Source: an uncultured Fodinibius sp.
GTDB lineage: Bacteria > Bacteroidota > Rhodothermia > Balneolales > Balneolaceae
DNA: 64,000 nt
Direction: 5' to 3'
Assembly: GCA_913056235.1 (NCBI GenBank)
Contig: CAJXMW010000005.1
Coordinates: 124,001-188,000, forward strand
The translations under genes and the position numbers were made by a program. Positions 30,678 through 39,167 of the stretch are shown here, piece after piece; position 1 is the stretch's first letter, and every line of letters starts with the position of its first letter. Below the pieces are notes generated by a model. It did not search any database. It saw only the letters and a program-made list of their open reading frames with translations, and had not been told where the DNA came from.

Positions 30678-31224
30678 ACAACAAAATAACGATACCTTCG
30701 ATATTTATGATCTGTTGCTCGAACAGATACGTGATATTTACGATGGAGAACTGCAGCAAATTGATTTTTTTAATGAGCTGTCGGATTCAACGAACTCTTT
30801 TGAACTCAACGAGTTTTTGCAGTACCACCTGCGAGAAACCGAGCGACAGACCGGCAGAATTGAGAGTGTATTAGAAGAACTGGCGGAAGTGCTTTCGGGA
30901 GAATCCTGCGACGGTATAAAAGGACTCATTAAAGAAACCCGGAAATTGGCTAAACGCTGTTTGAACGACGAAGTTTGCGATGCAGCTATTGTAACGGCTA
31001 TCCAACATATCAACCATTACGAGATGGCCGGGTATGGAACAGCTATTGCCTATGCAAAGGCACTGGAACGTCACGAAATCGCCGAACAACTTCTGGAAAC
31101 ACTCCGCGAAGAAAAACGAGCTGATATGGGACTTAGTGACCTCGCGGAAAACCAGATTAATTCCCATGCCAAGTGGTCTGCTATAGTGGAAAAAATTGAG
31201 CCACGGATCGGGGCAAAGAAATAA
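30667..31224 (+). CDS. DUF892 (YciF-type) ferritin-like protein
   Basis: 185 aa; LLLEQIRDIYDGELQQIDFF, QYHLRETERQTGRIESVLEEL, CDGIKGLIKE, IQHINHYEMAGYGTAIAYAKAL. Confidence 0.85.
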   Translation: MMTKQQNNDTFDIYDLLLEQIRDIYDGELQQIDFFNELSDSTNSFELNEFLQYHLRETERQTGRIESVLEELAEVLSGESCDGIKGLIKETRKLAKRCLNDEVCDAAIVTAIQHINHYEMAGYGTAIAYAKALERHEIAEQLLETLREEKRADMGLSDLAENQINSHAKWSAIVEKIEPRIGAKK

Positions 31225-31381
31225 ACGACTGCAAACCATAAAATGTATTCGGGCTCAGACCTGGATAATTTCCATGATCTTTTCCTTCAGCATATAAGTA
31301 TCGTATGTACGCTATTATCCTTGGATCACAAAGTGTATTATAGCTCATCAGTATGCAATACGCTCAAATCTGTGCCTCATA

Positions 31382-31585
31382 TCACCTATTCTTGACCAGA
31401 AAAGAGACTTTGGCATTTACTCGATAGCGGACAATCTTGTTCTTTTCTACAACGCCCTGCATATTCTCGACATATACGCTCTTGATATCCTGTACTGTTT
31501 TAGCAGCCAGCATAACCGCATTTTCAAGCGCCTTTTCCATGGTTTCTCCTTCGGCCATCACTTCTATCACTTTTGCTAATGTCAT
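31382..31585 (-). CDS. Dodecin family protein
   Basis: 67 aa; MTLAKVIEVMAEGETMEKALENAVMLAAKTVQDIKSVYVENMQGVVEKNKIVRYRVNAKVSFLV. Confidence 0.9.
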   Translation of the reverse strand: MTLAKVIEVMAEGETMEKALENAVMLAAKTVQDIKSVYVENMQGVVEKNKIVRYRVNAKVSFLVKNR

Positions 31586-31799
31586 GATACTCTCTCCTTG
31601 GATTTATTAAGTGAAATTATTTTTCAATTTACGCACTCCAGCAGACAGCTAAACAACCAGTTGCCCTGATTATGATGTAGGGTATTCCCAACAAAGTAAA
31701 AGAAATACAGTATAGTGATTTGCCTACATCAAGACGGCACTTTTCCCTGAAAGCTTTGTAGCTGTATTTTTTGTACGATACAGGAAGTAGTAAACAGTA

Positions 31800-32108
31800 A
31801 TGAGCAAAATCATGAAAAAAGCCAGTAACAAAACGGTCAAAATATTGGTCAATTCGCAATTCCTGTCGCCTTCTGATATCAGTGATCTGGAACAATGGGA
31901 AAATGAAGGCGGACAAACAGCCACGAAAAATGATTTCTTGCGTTCTTTTGCTCCTGTTAAACGCGGTGATATCTTTGAAGTTAAGGTCGGCGATTTCCAT
32001 TACGACAACGGCACGCTCTATTTTGAAGTTGAAATTAAAATCCTGGCCCTGCCTAACGCTAACCAGGAAAAACCGTACATCTCAAGTAACCATTTATCCA
32101 CAGGATGA
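31800..32108 (+). CDS. Hypothetical protein
   Basis: 102 aa ORF with plausible composition; no recognised motif. Confidence 0.4.
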   Translation: MSKIMKKASNKTVKILVNSQFLSPSDISDLEQWENEGGQTATKNDFLRSFAPVKRGDIFEVKVGDFHYDNGTLYFEVEIKILALPNANQEKPYISSNHLSTG

Positions 32109-32221
32109 AAGGGTATTACAAGCTACTATTCCCCTTTGACTATAAATATGTTATATGTGAGTAGAGAGAATAAGGTTTACTTTTTTTGTTCTTATGGCAT
32201 CATATGATGTCGAAAAAATTA

Positions 32222-32312
32222 GGGGTTTGGGTTGAGGGTGTTCTGTTAAGCCGGGACTGAGATTATACCTTTTGAATCTGATCTGCTTCATTGCAGCGAA
32301 GGGAATACCAGA
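32222..32312 (+). ncRNA. TPP riboswitch (THI element), orphan
   Basis: THI-box landmarks in order: GGGTG...GGGACTGAGAttataCCttTTGAAtCTGATCTGCttcattGCAGCGaAGGGAA. No thiamin gene follows on either strand within the window. Confidence 0.85.
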
Positions 32313-32347
32313 ACTCCAGTTTTAAAGATCAAAAATGTAAGCAAGGA

Positions 32348-32378
32348 GCCTGACATTTGAATGGTGTCGGGCTTTTTT
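32348..32378 (+). terminator. Intrinsic terminator after the TPP riboswitch
   Basis: GCCTGACA-tttgaatgg-TGTCGGGC followed by TTTTTT. Confidence 0.85.
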
Positions 32379-32841
32379 AATTGAACGTAATAGCCATGGC
32401 TCATTGCTAGTCATACAAAAATGCGTTACCGGCCAAACACCAATATCAGCACCGAGCATCCTATTCTTAAAACTTTCATTAGCCCTTAGGATTATATTCT
32501 TGAACTTATGTTTCCCTTGTAGCTATGGCGCTATTTGAAACTCGTTTCAAAAAACCAAAATGTCAGCTTATTACTTTTCAATTCCATTTTGAAAATCAAT
32601 TGAATCCCTAGATTATAAATACCAAAATTACGTTGTAGAAGTAATTCTTAATGCCTTATATTTGGACTCTCGAAAATTCATTGTTCATTCACAAATTGCT
32701 AGCAGGACTTAGGCACCGATTTTGTTACCAAATTGTTACAAAAATGGGAGCAAAACCGGGGGTAGAAGTACGATATTCAATAAAAGTCACTTTTACCAAA
32801 AAGTACTCTAAGTCGTTGCAAGGCAACTGTTTAAAGCAATT

Positions 32842-32929
32842 GCCCGAGTGGCGGAATTGGTAGACGCGTCGGACTTAAAATCCGATTGGTATCTAAATGC
32901 CAGTGCCGGTTCGAGTCCGGCCTCGGGTA
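32842..32929 (+). tRNA. tRNA-Leu (TAA)
   Basis: GCCCGAGTGGCGGAATTGGTAGACGCGTCGGACTTAAAATCCGATTGGTATCTAAATGCCAGTGCCGGTTCGAGTCCGGCCTCGGGTA; class II variable arm; anticodon loop CTTAAAA. Confidence 0.95.
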
Positions 32930-33055
32930 CACAACTCACATAAGTCATTTATAATGGCTTATATTAAAACATAGAATAAAATTGGTGAAAGGAACTTTTA
33001 GCAAATGTGTCATTAACTAGCGAATAATATATTATTTATTAGCTATTATAGTATT

Positions 33056-33128
33056 GGGCCCGTAGCTCAGCGGTTAGAGCAGTCGACTCATAATCGATTG
33101 GCCGCAGGTTCAAATCCTGCCGGGCCCA
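33056..33128 (+). tRNA. tRNA-Ile2 (CAT, presumed lysidine-modified)
   Basis: GGGCCCGTAGCTCAGCGGTTAGAGCAGTCGACTCATAATCGATTGGCCGCAGGTTCAAATCCTGCCGGGCCCA; anticodon loop CTCATAA; resembles the E. coli tRNA-Ile2 layout (CGACUCAUAAUCG) more than Met tRNAs. Confidence 0.85.
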
Positions 33129-33266
33129 CTTTTCTTTTCCTTCCCCTTACCTCCTCCAAGTCACCCTCAATTACATTTAAACGGTATATTTTAGGCCTAT
33201 TCCCTCCTTTCATACAAAAATACCTTCGTGAAAGCATTTCACTTTCTGCAACAATTTATGTAAATA

Positions 33267-33309
33267 GTGGGTACAAAAATGGGTACACCAGTTGGTACAT
33301 ATACCCACC
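33267..33309 (+). repeat. GGGTACA direct repeats with inverted GTGGGTA/TACCCAC (candidate recombinase or regulator sites)
   Basis: GTGGGTACAaaaatGGGTACAccagtTGGTACAtatACCCAC between tRNA-Ile2 and integrase. Confidence 0.45.
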
Positions 33310-33426
33310 TTTGCTTAAAGGCTCCAAAAGGCCTGTTAATTGATTAGAATCGATTGCAGAATTAGTCCTAGAGCCTGTAAAGTGGTAAAATCACAAATAT
33401 TGCACATTTGAAGAATAGAGGAAAGT

Positions 33427-34602
33427 ATGGCAAGTCTTAAGAAACGGGGAGATGTCTACTACATTCGGTTTTTTGCAAAAATAAATGGCAAACGAAAGCG
33501 AAAGGCACTGAGTCTAGATACTACTCAAAAAAGAGAGGCACAAAAACTATTAATTGAATATGAGGAAAAATTCCAGCGGGGCGAAATCGATCCGTTTAAC
33601 GGATGGAATCCTAAAAAGGAAGCCGAAAAGAAAAGACAAAAGCTACGGGGCAAATATATCGCCTTGCACAAGGCAGCCGATCAGTTTATTGAAGAACGTA
33701 GTCAGGCCAATCAGAATACCAAAGACAACTACCGGCGACACTTGGATATGCTAGAAGATCAGCTCGGACAGACTATGCCCGTAACGGAAATTATGGAAAA
33801 GGACATACGGGAGTTTTGCTTTCGGGATGATCTCGCTCCGGCCACCCAGGCAAGCTACCTTCGACACTTGAAGGTGTTCTTCAAATGGATGCACGAAAAA
33901 GAAATCCTGAAGGAGGATATTACCGCTGATATTAAACCACCGAAAGTCCCGCAGAAGATTGCTCAGAAAACGATTTCAAGAGAAGAGCTCGACAGGGTGT
34001 TTGAAGCCTACGACAAATTCTATAAAGAGCAGAAAGAGAAAGGCTACGTGACCAAACCACATCAAATGCGGTTATGGTTTAAGCCAATGATCAACACCAT
34101 GTATTACTGTGGCATGCGGGCAAGCGAGGCGGTAAATCTTCAATGGAACGAGGTTGACCTTGAGGGAGATCCTGATGATCCGGACGATTACGGCCATATC
34201 ATGATTATCAACACCGATGAAAATACCACAAAGTCTAAAAAAGAGCGCTCGATTCCTATTAGGGAACCACTGAAGCCGTGGCTGGTGGAATGGCACGAGA
34301 AGCAAGGCGAACCCAAGGATGGATACGTTTTTCCAAGCTCGACGGGCTTGAACCGTTTTCACGGGATGACGGCAGGATCATTATCCCGATCTTTTAAAAA
34401 GTTCGTACGACTGGCCGAAGATGTACCCAATTCTATAACCTTGCACGGCCTCCGACACTCATGTGCTACCGACCTGTTGCGTAAAGGGGTCCCTATTCAT
34501 TTGGTCCAAAAAATAATGGGACACTCGTCCATTGATGTCACCCAGATTTATGAGCATCTGGATCAGAAGGACCTTAAAAACGCAGTAAAGGGAATTGATT
34601 AA
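33427..34602 (+). CDS. int: Tyrosine recombinase/phage-type integrase
   Basis: 391 aa; SAM-like N-terminal domain; catalytic motifs MRASEAVNLQW (R), LHGLRHSCATDLLRKGVPIHLVQKIMGHSSIDVTQIYEH (HxxR...H...Y). Confidence 0.95.
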   Translation: MASLKKRGDVYYIRFFAKINGKRKRKALSLDTTQKREAQKLLIEYEEKFQRGEIDPFNGWNPKKEAEKKRQKLRGKYIALHKAADQFIEERSQANQNTKDNYRRHLDMLEDQLGQTMPVTEIMEKDIREFCFRDDLAPATQASYLRHLKVFFKWMHEKEILKEDITADIKPPKVPQKIAQKTISREELDRVFEAYDKFYKEQKEKGYVTKPHQMRLWFKPMINTMYYCGMRASEAVNLQWNEVDLEGDPDDPDDYGHIMIINTDENTTKSKKERSIPIREPLKPWLVEWHEKQGEPKDGYVFPSSTGLNRFHGMTAGSLSRSFKKFVRLAEDVPNSITLHGLRHSCATDLLRKGVPIHLVQKIMGHSSIDVTQIYEHLDQKDLKNAVKGID

Positions 34603-34615
34603 ATAGGGAGCATAA

Positions 34616-34705
34616 AAAATTCGTAAGGATCTTAACGAATGGGGTGAATTAGGGTTATTTCGTCCAAAAGGAAAAACCAAAAGCCGCCGTTATGAACTGA
34701 TTTAA
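34616..34705 (+). pseudogene. C-terminal fragment of a winged-helix domain (gene remnant)
   Basis: TAA, then open KIRKDLNEWGELGLFRPKGKTKSRRYELI, then TAA; resembles the C-terminal wHTH common on Fic/DeoR-like proteins; no start codon. Confidence 0.5.
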
Positions 34706-34728
34706 AATTCGGAAATAATTCGGAATAT

Positions 34729-35532
34729 TTGGGAGGAAATTTACGAGTACCTGGATTAACGACCATTAAATTACAATATGAGGGATTGACTACTTACAGT
34801 ATGACTAAGCAACAAGGAAACAATCTGATCAAAATACTCTGCAGTTCACTTTGGATCAGTCACTCCATCAACAAGGAACTTTCTGTACCTGATTTGGCTG
34901 TTGATTATAAAAAGCTAAGGGGCTCATTTCATCAGGAGATGGATGAGGCATTGAGGGAATTTGATGAGACAAGTATGAAAGAGGTCGAAGAGTCCCCTTT
35001 TAAACCGAGGTTGAGCAACATCGATAATAAAATTTCGAAACTATCGGACCAATTCAGGACAAATGCACCAAAACCTATTAAGCGGGAAAGCCCTTCAAAA
35101 GGTGAGTCCAAATATGTGGAGATACATGATATCAACGTTGAGGAACACCCGATCATAAAGAAATGGTTTAAAAAGTTTACCTTTATGGGAGGGAATCACT
35201 GCTATCAATTTGAATCAGATGATCTGAACACTCCTAAAAGGAAACTCTCAAAAATTGCCAGCTACCAGATCAAGTATGATGCGATGCAGCAAGTTGAAGA
35301 TGAAGCTTCTTTAAACGGTCAATATCATTTTCAAAAAGAATTTCAAAAAGTCCCGGATGCGTGCAAGTATTTCAGGAAGAAATTGGGCGATCAATATACA
35401 AGGGACTTACTCAAAGAAAAGATTAAAAACCGAGCCCTGATATATGAAAATGGAGATATCTTAGAGGATTGGTCAACGATTAATCGCAGAATAAACGCAT
35501 GGTTACATCATGAAAAGAATAAATATAATTGA
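34729..35532 (+). CDS. Hypothetical protein (likely start MTKQQGNNLIK at 34801)
   Basis: Long ORF within the element; no recognised motif. Confidence 0.5.
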   Translation: MGGNLRVPGLTTIKLQYEGLTTYSMTKQQGNNLIKILCSSLWISHSINKELSVPDLAVDYKKLRGSFHQEMDEALREFDETSMKEVEESPFKPRLSNIDNKISKLSDQFRTNAPKPIKRESPSKGESKYVEIHDINVEEHPIIKKWFKKFTFMGGNHCYQFESDDLNTPKRKLSKIASYQIKYDAMQQVEDEASLNGQYHFQKEFQKVPDACKYFRKKLGDQYTRDLLKEKIKNRALIYENGDILEDWSTINRRINAWLHHEKNKYN

Positions 35533-35591
35533 TGCGTCGACCCTTCTGCCTTTTTATAAAAACCAACGAAAGAGCTAAGCAACAAAATTTC

Positions 35592-37136
35592 TCAAAGTCT
35601 AAATATCTCTTGGTATTTCTCCTCTAACATAACCACTTCCTCTTCGGTCAACGCCTCAAACTCTTTAGTACGAGCACGTTTGGATAGCTGACCATCATTT
35701 TGACGTAAGAAGCCGATAAGGTTTTCCATGTCCTTGTCTGGCATATCAAAGTGCTCAGAAATAAAGGTTCTCATCTTGTCATGTCGCTCCAGGTACTGAA
35801 CTTCTTCCGGTAACGTATCGGTAACCGTTTCTTCTACGCATTCATATAGAAATTCAGCATGTTTGGTAGCATCGAAATAGCGGTAAAGATCGATGGTATT
35901 GTTTAAAACTTTGACATTTCCATCTGGTGTTGGCTCCCATTCAATGAAGTCAAGCCGTGGCTTGGAATAAGATTCCAGTACTTCCCTATACTCATCAATT
36001 CGGTCAAGGATAACCGCTGAAACAGGAAAAATAAGTCCCTTCGGCGCAAATTCTTTTTTAGCTAAAACATGATGAATTAAATACCGGTGTACACGGCCGT
36101 TTCCGTCAGCAAAGGGATGGATAAACACAAAGCCAAAGGCAATGAGGGTAGCCGCTAACACTGGATCGTAATCACTATTAATTAGTGATTCGTTTGTTTT
36201 TAGTAAGCCTTCCATGAGTTGGGGAACATCTTGCCACTTTGCAGAAATATGATCTGGGACCGGCTTGCTATTCACTCGGTTATGGACACCTATAAACCCT
36301 CCTTCTTTTCGCCAGCCCATATCCACAAATCGACGGTCTTCTATAACAATCTCTTGGAGTCGCAATAGTTCATCCTTAGTAAGGTCTTTCTGGCCGGCCT
36401 GACCAATGGCTTTACCCCAACGTTCTGCACGATTTTCCGGAGGTGTTTCGCCCTCTATGGCATAGGAGGCTTTGGAATCTTTGAGCATAAGGAAAGCAGC
36501 GGCTCTTGATAACAAATCAGGATGAACCTTACCTATCGTGTCTTTTACCTTTTTTCCTAAGTCTTCAATACTAAAATGTTCGAGCTTTTCTGTTCGGCGT
36601 ACCAAAGGACAGAAATCCTTATTACCTGGTAGGTTATTCCATACTCTGTGGCGCTTGGATCTTTCTTTAGATCCTGGATATTGTAAATCAGGATCAAGAG
36701 AATCTACATAGTTACCTGTTTTGACGTCATCTACATTAAGTTTTTGATCTGTTAACCATTCATAGAAAAACCATATTCTTCTACTGTATTGACCGGTAGG
36801 TTGCTCTTTGACAATAGCTTCAATCTCACCTTTGTCAATTTTTTCGAATAATTTATTGAGAACTAAGAGGTCAACACCTTCATATCGCAAAGCAAATGTG
36901 AGATGGCCCAATAAGGATTCGTCTGGTGTATGGATATTTCTAAATATCTGCCAGCGTCCCTCACTATATCTTTTATGTTTGGTGCTGATAGCAGAAATAT
37001 GTTCCGGCAAAGGGACTTCCAGGTCATATCGATATATTAAGGCACTATACCCTGCCAGTTTCATTCCAGACTCAGGAAGAGTATATTTACGAAAAACTGT
37101 TATATGATCTGAAAAGTTATTCCCTTCGGCCATCAC
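35592..37136 (-). CDS. fic: Fic-domain protein (predicted AMPylase), N-terminal inhibitory-helix class
   Basis: 514 aa; catalytic HPFADGNGRVHRYLIHHVL; inhibitory-type motif SYAIEG upstream of it; C-terminal helical/HTH-like tail. Confidence 0.93.
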   Translation of the reverse strand: MMAEGNNFSDHITVFRKYTLPESGMKLAGYSALIYRYDLEVPLPEHISAISTKHKRYSEGRWQIFRNIHTPDESLLGHLTFALRYEGVDLLVLNKLFEKIDKGEIEAIVKEQPTGQYSRRIWFFYEWLTDQKLNVDDVKTGNYVDSLDPDLQYPGSKERSKRHRVWNNLPGNKDFCPLVRRTEKLEHFSIEDLGKKVKDTIGKVHPDLLSRAAAFLMLKDSKASYAIEGETPPENRAERWGKAIGQAGQKDLTKDELLRLQEIVIEDRRFVDMGWRKEGGFIGVHNRVNSKPVPDHISAKWQDVPQLMEGLLKTNESLINSDYDPVLAATLIAFGFVFIHPFADGNGRVHRYLIHHVLAKKEFAPKGLIFPVSAVILDRIDEYREVLESYSKPRLDFIEWEPTPDGNVKVLNNTIDLYRYFDATKHAEFLYECVEETVTDTLPEEVQYLERHDKMRTFISEHFDMPDKDMENLIGFLRQNDGQLSKRARTKEFEALTEEEVVMLEEKYQEIFRL

Positions 37137-37184
37137 TTAGAAGTATCTATTAACAATTACTTTTGAGTTAATATCATAAAAATC

Positions 37185-37268
37185 GATTACTTTTTATAAA
37201 AAACAGTTATATATAGGGTGTTTTTATAAAAATCGATTACTTTTTTGCCGGAGTAATCATGAGTAATC
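37185..37268 (-). promoter_or_regulatory. Cluster of four GATTACT/AGTAATC sites upstream of fic
   Basis: GATTACT at 37185-37191 and 37235-37241 inside a near-identical ~20-bp repeat (ATAAAAATCGATTACTTTTT); AGTAATC at 37252-37258 and 37262-37268. Confidence 0.5.
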
Positions 37269-37506
37269 TTTTATTTCTGCCCATCTCGATAAGAAAGACC
37301 TCTTAGATTAATAAGTCGAGAAAAGATATAAGTTTCGCCGCGTCTATATAATAAGCCGAAATTTTGTGTTTTCTTTCTATTGCTCCGAGAAAAACAGGAT
37401 TTCCAGTCCTCTTTTCCGGCAAGCGTATAGATGGTTTCATCGATGAAAAGTTATATATGTCGATAAGATCAACATATTTGTGGGTTTTTAAGCATCTCAA
37501 AAAATT

Positions 37507-37605
37507 ATTTCTATAGCATTTCTATAGTTCGGGTGCCGATTTCTATAGTTCTACGACCTATATCTATAGCAAACTGCGACATTTCTATACATTCCATATA
37601 GAAAT
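37507..37605. repeat. Iteron-like array ATTTCTATAG
   Basis: ATTTCTATAG at 37507, 37518, 37539; ATATCTATAG at 37560; ATTTCTATAC at 37581; inverted ATATAGAAAT at 37596-37605. Start spacing 11, 21, 21, 21 bp. Confidence 0.75.
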
Positions 37606-37683
37606 AAAATTCTCTAAATCATTGATATACATGCATTTACGGTATATTCAGGTAAAGCAAATCACCAATGAAAACATTTACCG

Positions 37684-37941
37684 ATGAGTGAAGAAAAATT
37701 AAACAGAATCGAGAAAAAACTGGACCTTCTTCTTAACTCTAACAAACATCGCATTAACGAAAAGAAATATATAACGGCTCGGGAAGTTGAGGATCTTACC
37801 GGGCTCAACTATAGAACCATTCTTAACCGCTCCAACCTGGACGAGGACCATCACCGCTATATCCCATCTATCCAATTCGGGGGCAGCCGCCGAAAATATT
37901 TCGAGCGCAAGGTAATCGAACGCATTTTTCACCTGAGCTAG
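37684..37941 (+). CDS. Helix-turn-helix (excisionase/MerR-like) protein
   Basis: 85 aa; EKKYITAREVEDLTGLNYRTILNRSNLDEDHHRYIPSIQFGGSRRKYFERKVIERI. Confidence 0.6.
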   Translation: MSEEKLNRIEKKLDLLLNSNKHRINEKKYITAREVEDLTGLNYRTILNRSNLDEDHHRYIPSIQFGGSRRKYFERKVIERIFHLS

Positions 37942-37950
37942 CAAGAGCTT

Positions 37951-38169
37951 ATGCCACGGTTACCTGAAGTTACCTGCTTTACGATGATTCCAAACGTTAT
38001 CCTTGATAAATATTTGGAATTACTGAGCGAGGGAGAGCTAAAAATATTACTGGTCATCTATCGCCAAACGGTAGGCTTTAAAAAGGTAATAGAAATTGAA
38101 GACGTATCGGATCGACCGATGTGGAAGCTTAAGAATACCAACAACAATACGAACCCGACATATACATAA
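37951..38169 (+). CDS. Truncated Rep/replisome-organizer-like N-terminal winged-helix protein
   Basis: 72 aa; CFTMIPNVILDKYLELLSEGELKILLVIYRQTVGFKK typical of plasmid/phage replication-protein N-termini, then a short unrelated tail and stop. Confidence 0.55.
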   Translation: MPRLPEVTCFTMIPNVILDKYLELLSEGELKILLVIYRQTVGFKKVIEIEDVSDRPMWKLKNTNNNTNPTYT

Positions 38170-38174
38170 ATACT

Positions 38175-38462
38175 ATGGAAAACGCTGTACAAATAACGTT
38201 AAGTGACGAACTGCTCGACGCATTAACCCAGTCAATCAAAGAAGCTGTCAAAGAGGAGCTGCCCAAATACCAGGATAGTTTTCAGAAAGATTGGCTTTCG
38301 ACGGAAGAAGTGATGGAGATGTTAAACGTTTCTAGACGGACTTTACAAAATTATCGAGACGAAGGGGAAATTTCCTATTTCCAGAAAGGACGAAAGATCC
38401 TTTATCCGAGAGAAGGAATTGAAGAGTTTCTGCGTAAAAATACGACTAAAGCCTATCGATAA
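38175..38462 (+). CDS. Excisionase-family helix-turn-helix protein
   Basis: 95 aa; WLSTEEVMEMLNVSRRTLQNYRDEGEISYFQKGRKILYPREGIEEFLRK. Confidence 0.75.
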   Translation: MENAVQITLSDELLDALTQSIKEAVKEELPKYQDSFQKDWLSTEEVMEMLNVSRRTLQNYRDEGEISYFQKGRKILYPREGIEEFLRKNTTKAYR

Positions 38463-38496
38463 TAGGTTGTAGAAAAAGGAGGCTGACCAAGTTCAC

Positions 38497-38907
38497 TTGT
38501 TGTTTAATCCTTTCACCTTAATAGCTCAAATTTTCTTCTATATGTCTAACAATTCCGAACATTGCTGCCTTTCTTGTGGGATAGATATCTCAGATAAACG
38601 CATTGATGCGAAGTACTGCAGCGACCGTTGCCGCATGCGGTACCGACGCGCCCAGAAAAACAGCAAATTAGTAAACGAACTGATTGATCTTTTCACTCAG
38701 ATACCGAACCATTCCGTACACAACACAGGTGAAGGGGTCTGCCTCCAATCGTATGACGCAATAAACGGAAAAACAGAAAATTGGTGGGGTTCGGAGCTAA
38801 GAAGTATGTCAAACCAACGGTTAAAAGACCTGATTAAGAAGAAAAGGGTACTGTTGACCGGGGATGTAATAGGAAAATTCGTTAAAAAATTCTTCCAAAA
38901 TTCCTGA
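38497..38907 (+). CDS. Small Zn-finger-like protein (likely start MSNNSEHCCLSCG)
   Basis: CCLSCGIDISDKRIDAKYCSDRCRMRYRRAQKNS (CxxC...CxxxC pattern). Confidence 0.55.
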   Translation: MLFNPFTLIAQIFFYMSNNSEHCCLSCGIDISDKRIDAKYCSDRCRMRYRRAQKNSKLVNELIDLFTQIPNHSVHNTGEGVCLQSYDAINGKTENWWGSELRSMSNQRLKDLIKKKRVLLTGDVIGKFVKKFFQNS

Positions 38908-39050
38908 TTTTGCAACCAAATAACATATTAAAAAAACCAGAATGTTTAACGATTTTTGTTGAACAAATAGCTAAAATGCCCTTGTAATCGTTTAAAACAC
39001 CAACAAAATCAGAAAATAACATCTTTAAAGATCATACTTTTAATACAAAA

Positions 39051-39167
39051 ACCTGATAATTAGGCCGTTTATTAAACACTTTTTAATATATCAGACTTTT
39101 AAAGAGGTAAAACAAAAAACCTATAGATTGTCTGATGTTTAACAGCCTAATTAGGTTAAAAGTCTGA
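39051..39167. repeat. Intergenic nested inverted repeats
   Basis: ACCTgatAATTAGGCcGTTtatTAAAC (39051-) vs GTTTAACAGCCTAATTAGGT (39137-39156); TCAGACTTTTAA (39091-39102) vs TTAAAAGTCTGA (39156-39167). Confidence 0.5.

Noticed and set aside
32651-32863. 70-aa plus-strand ORF between the TPP riboswitch and tRNA-Leu
   Set aside because: Runs into tRNA-Leu (starts 32842), no recognisable motif, no convincing coding signal; not accepted as the riboswitch target.
37303-37500. 65-aa minus-strand ORF next to the iterons
   Set aside because: No motif, located in a likely origin/regulatory region; cannot be supported as a gene.
37507-37605. CRISPR array
   Set aside because: Repeats are 10 bp with 1-11 bp spacers and no cas genes; pattern fits iterons. 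No CRISPR array seen elsewhere in the window.
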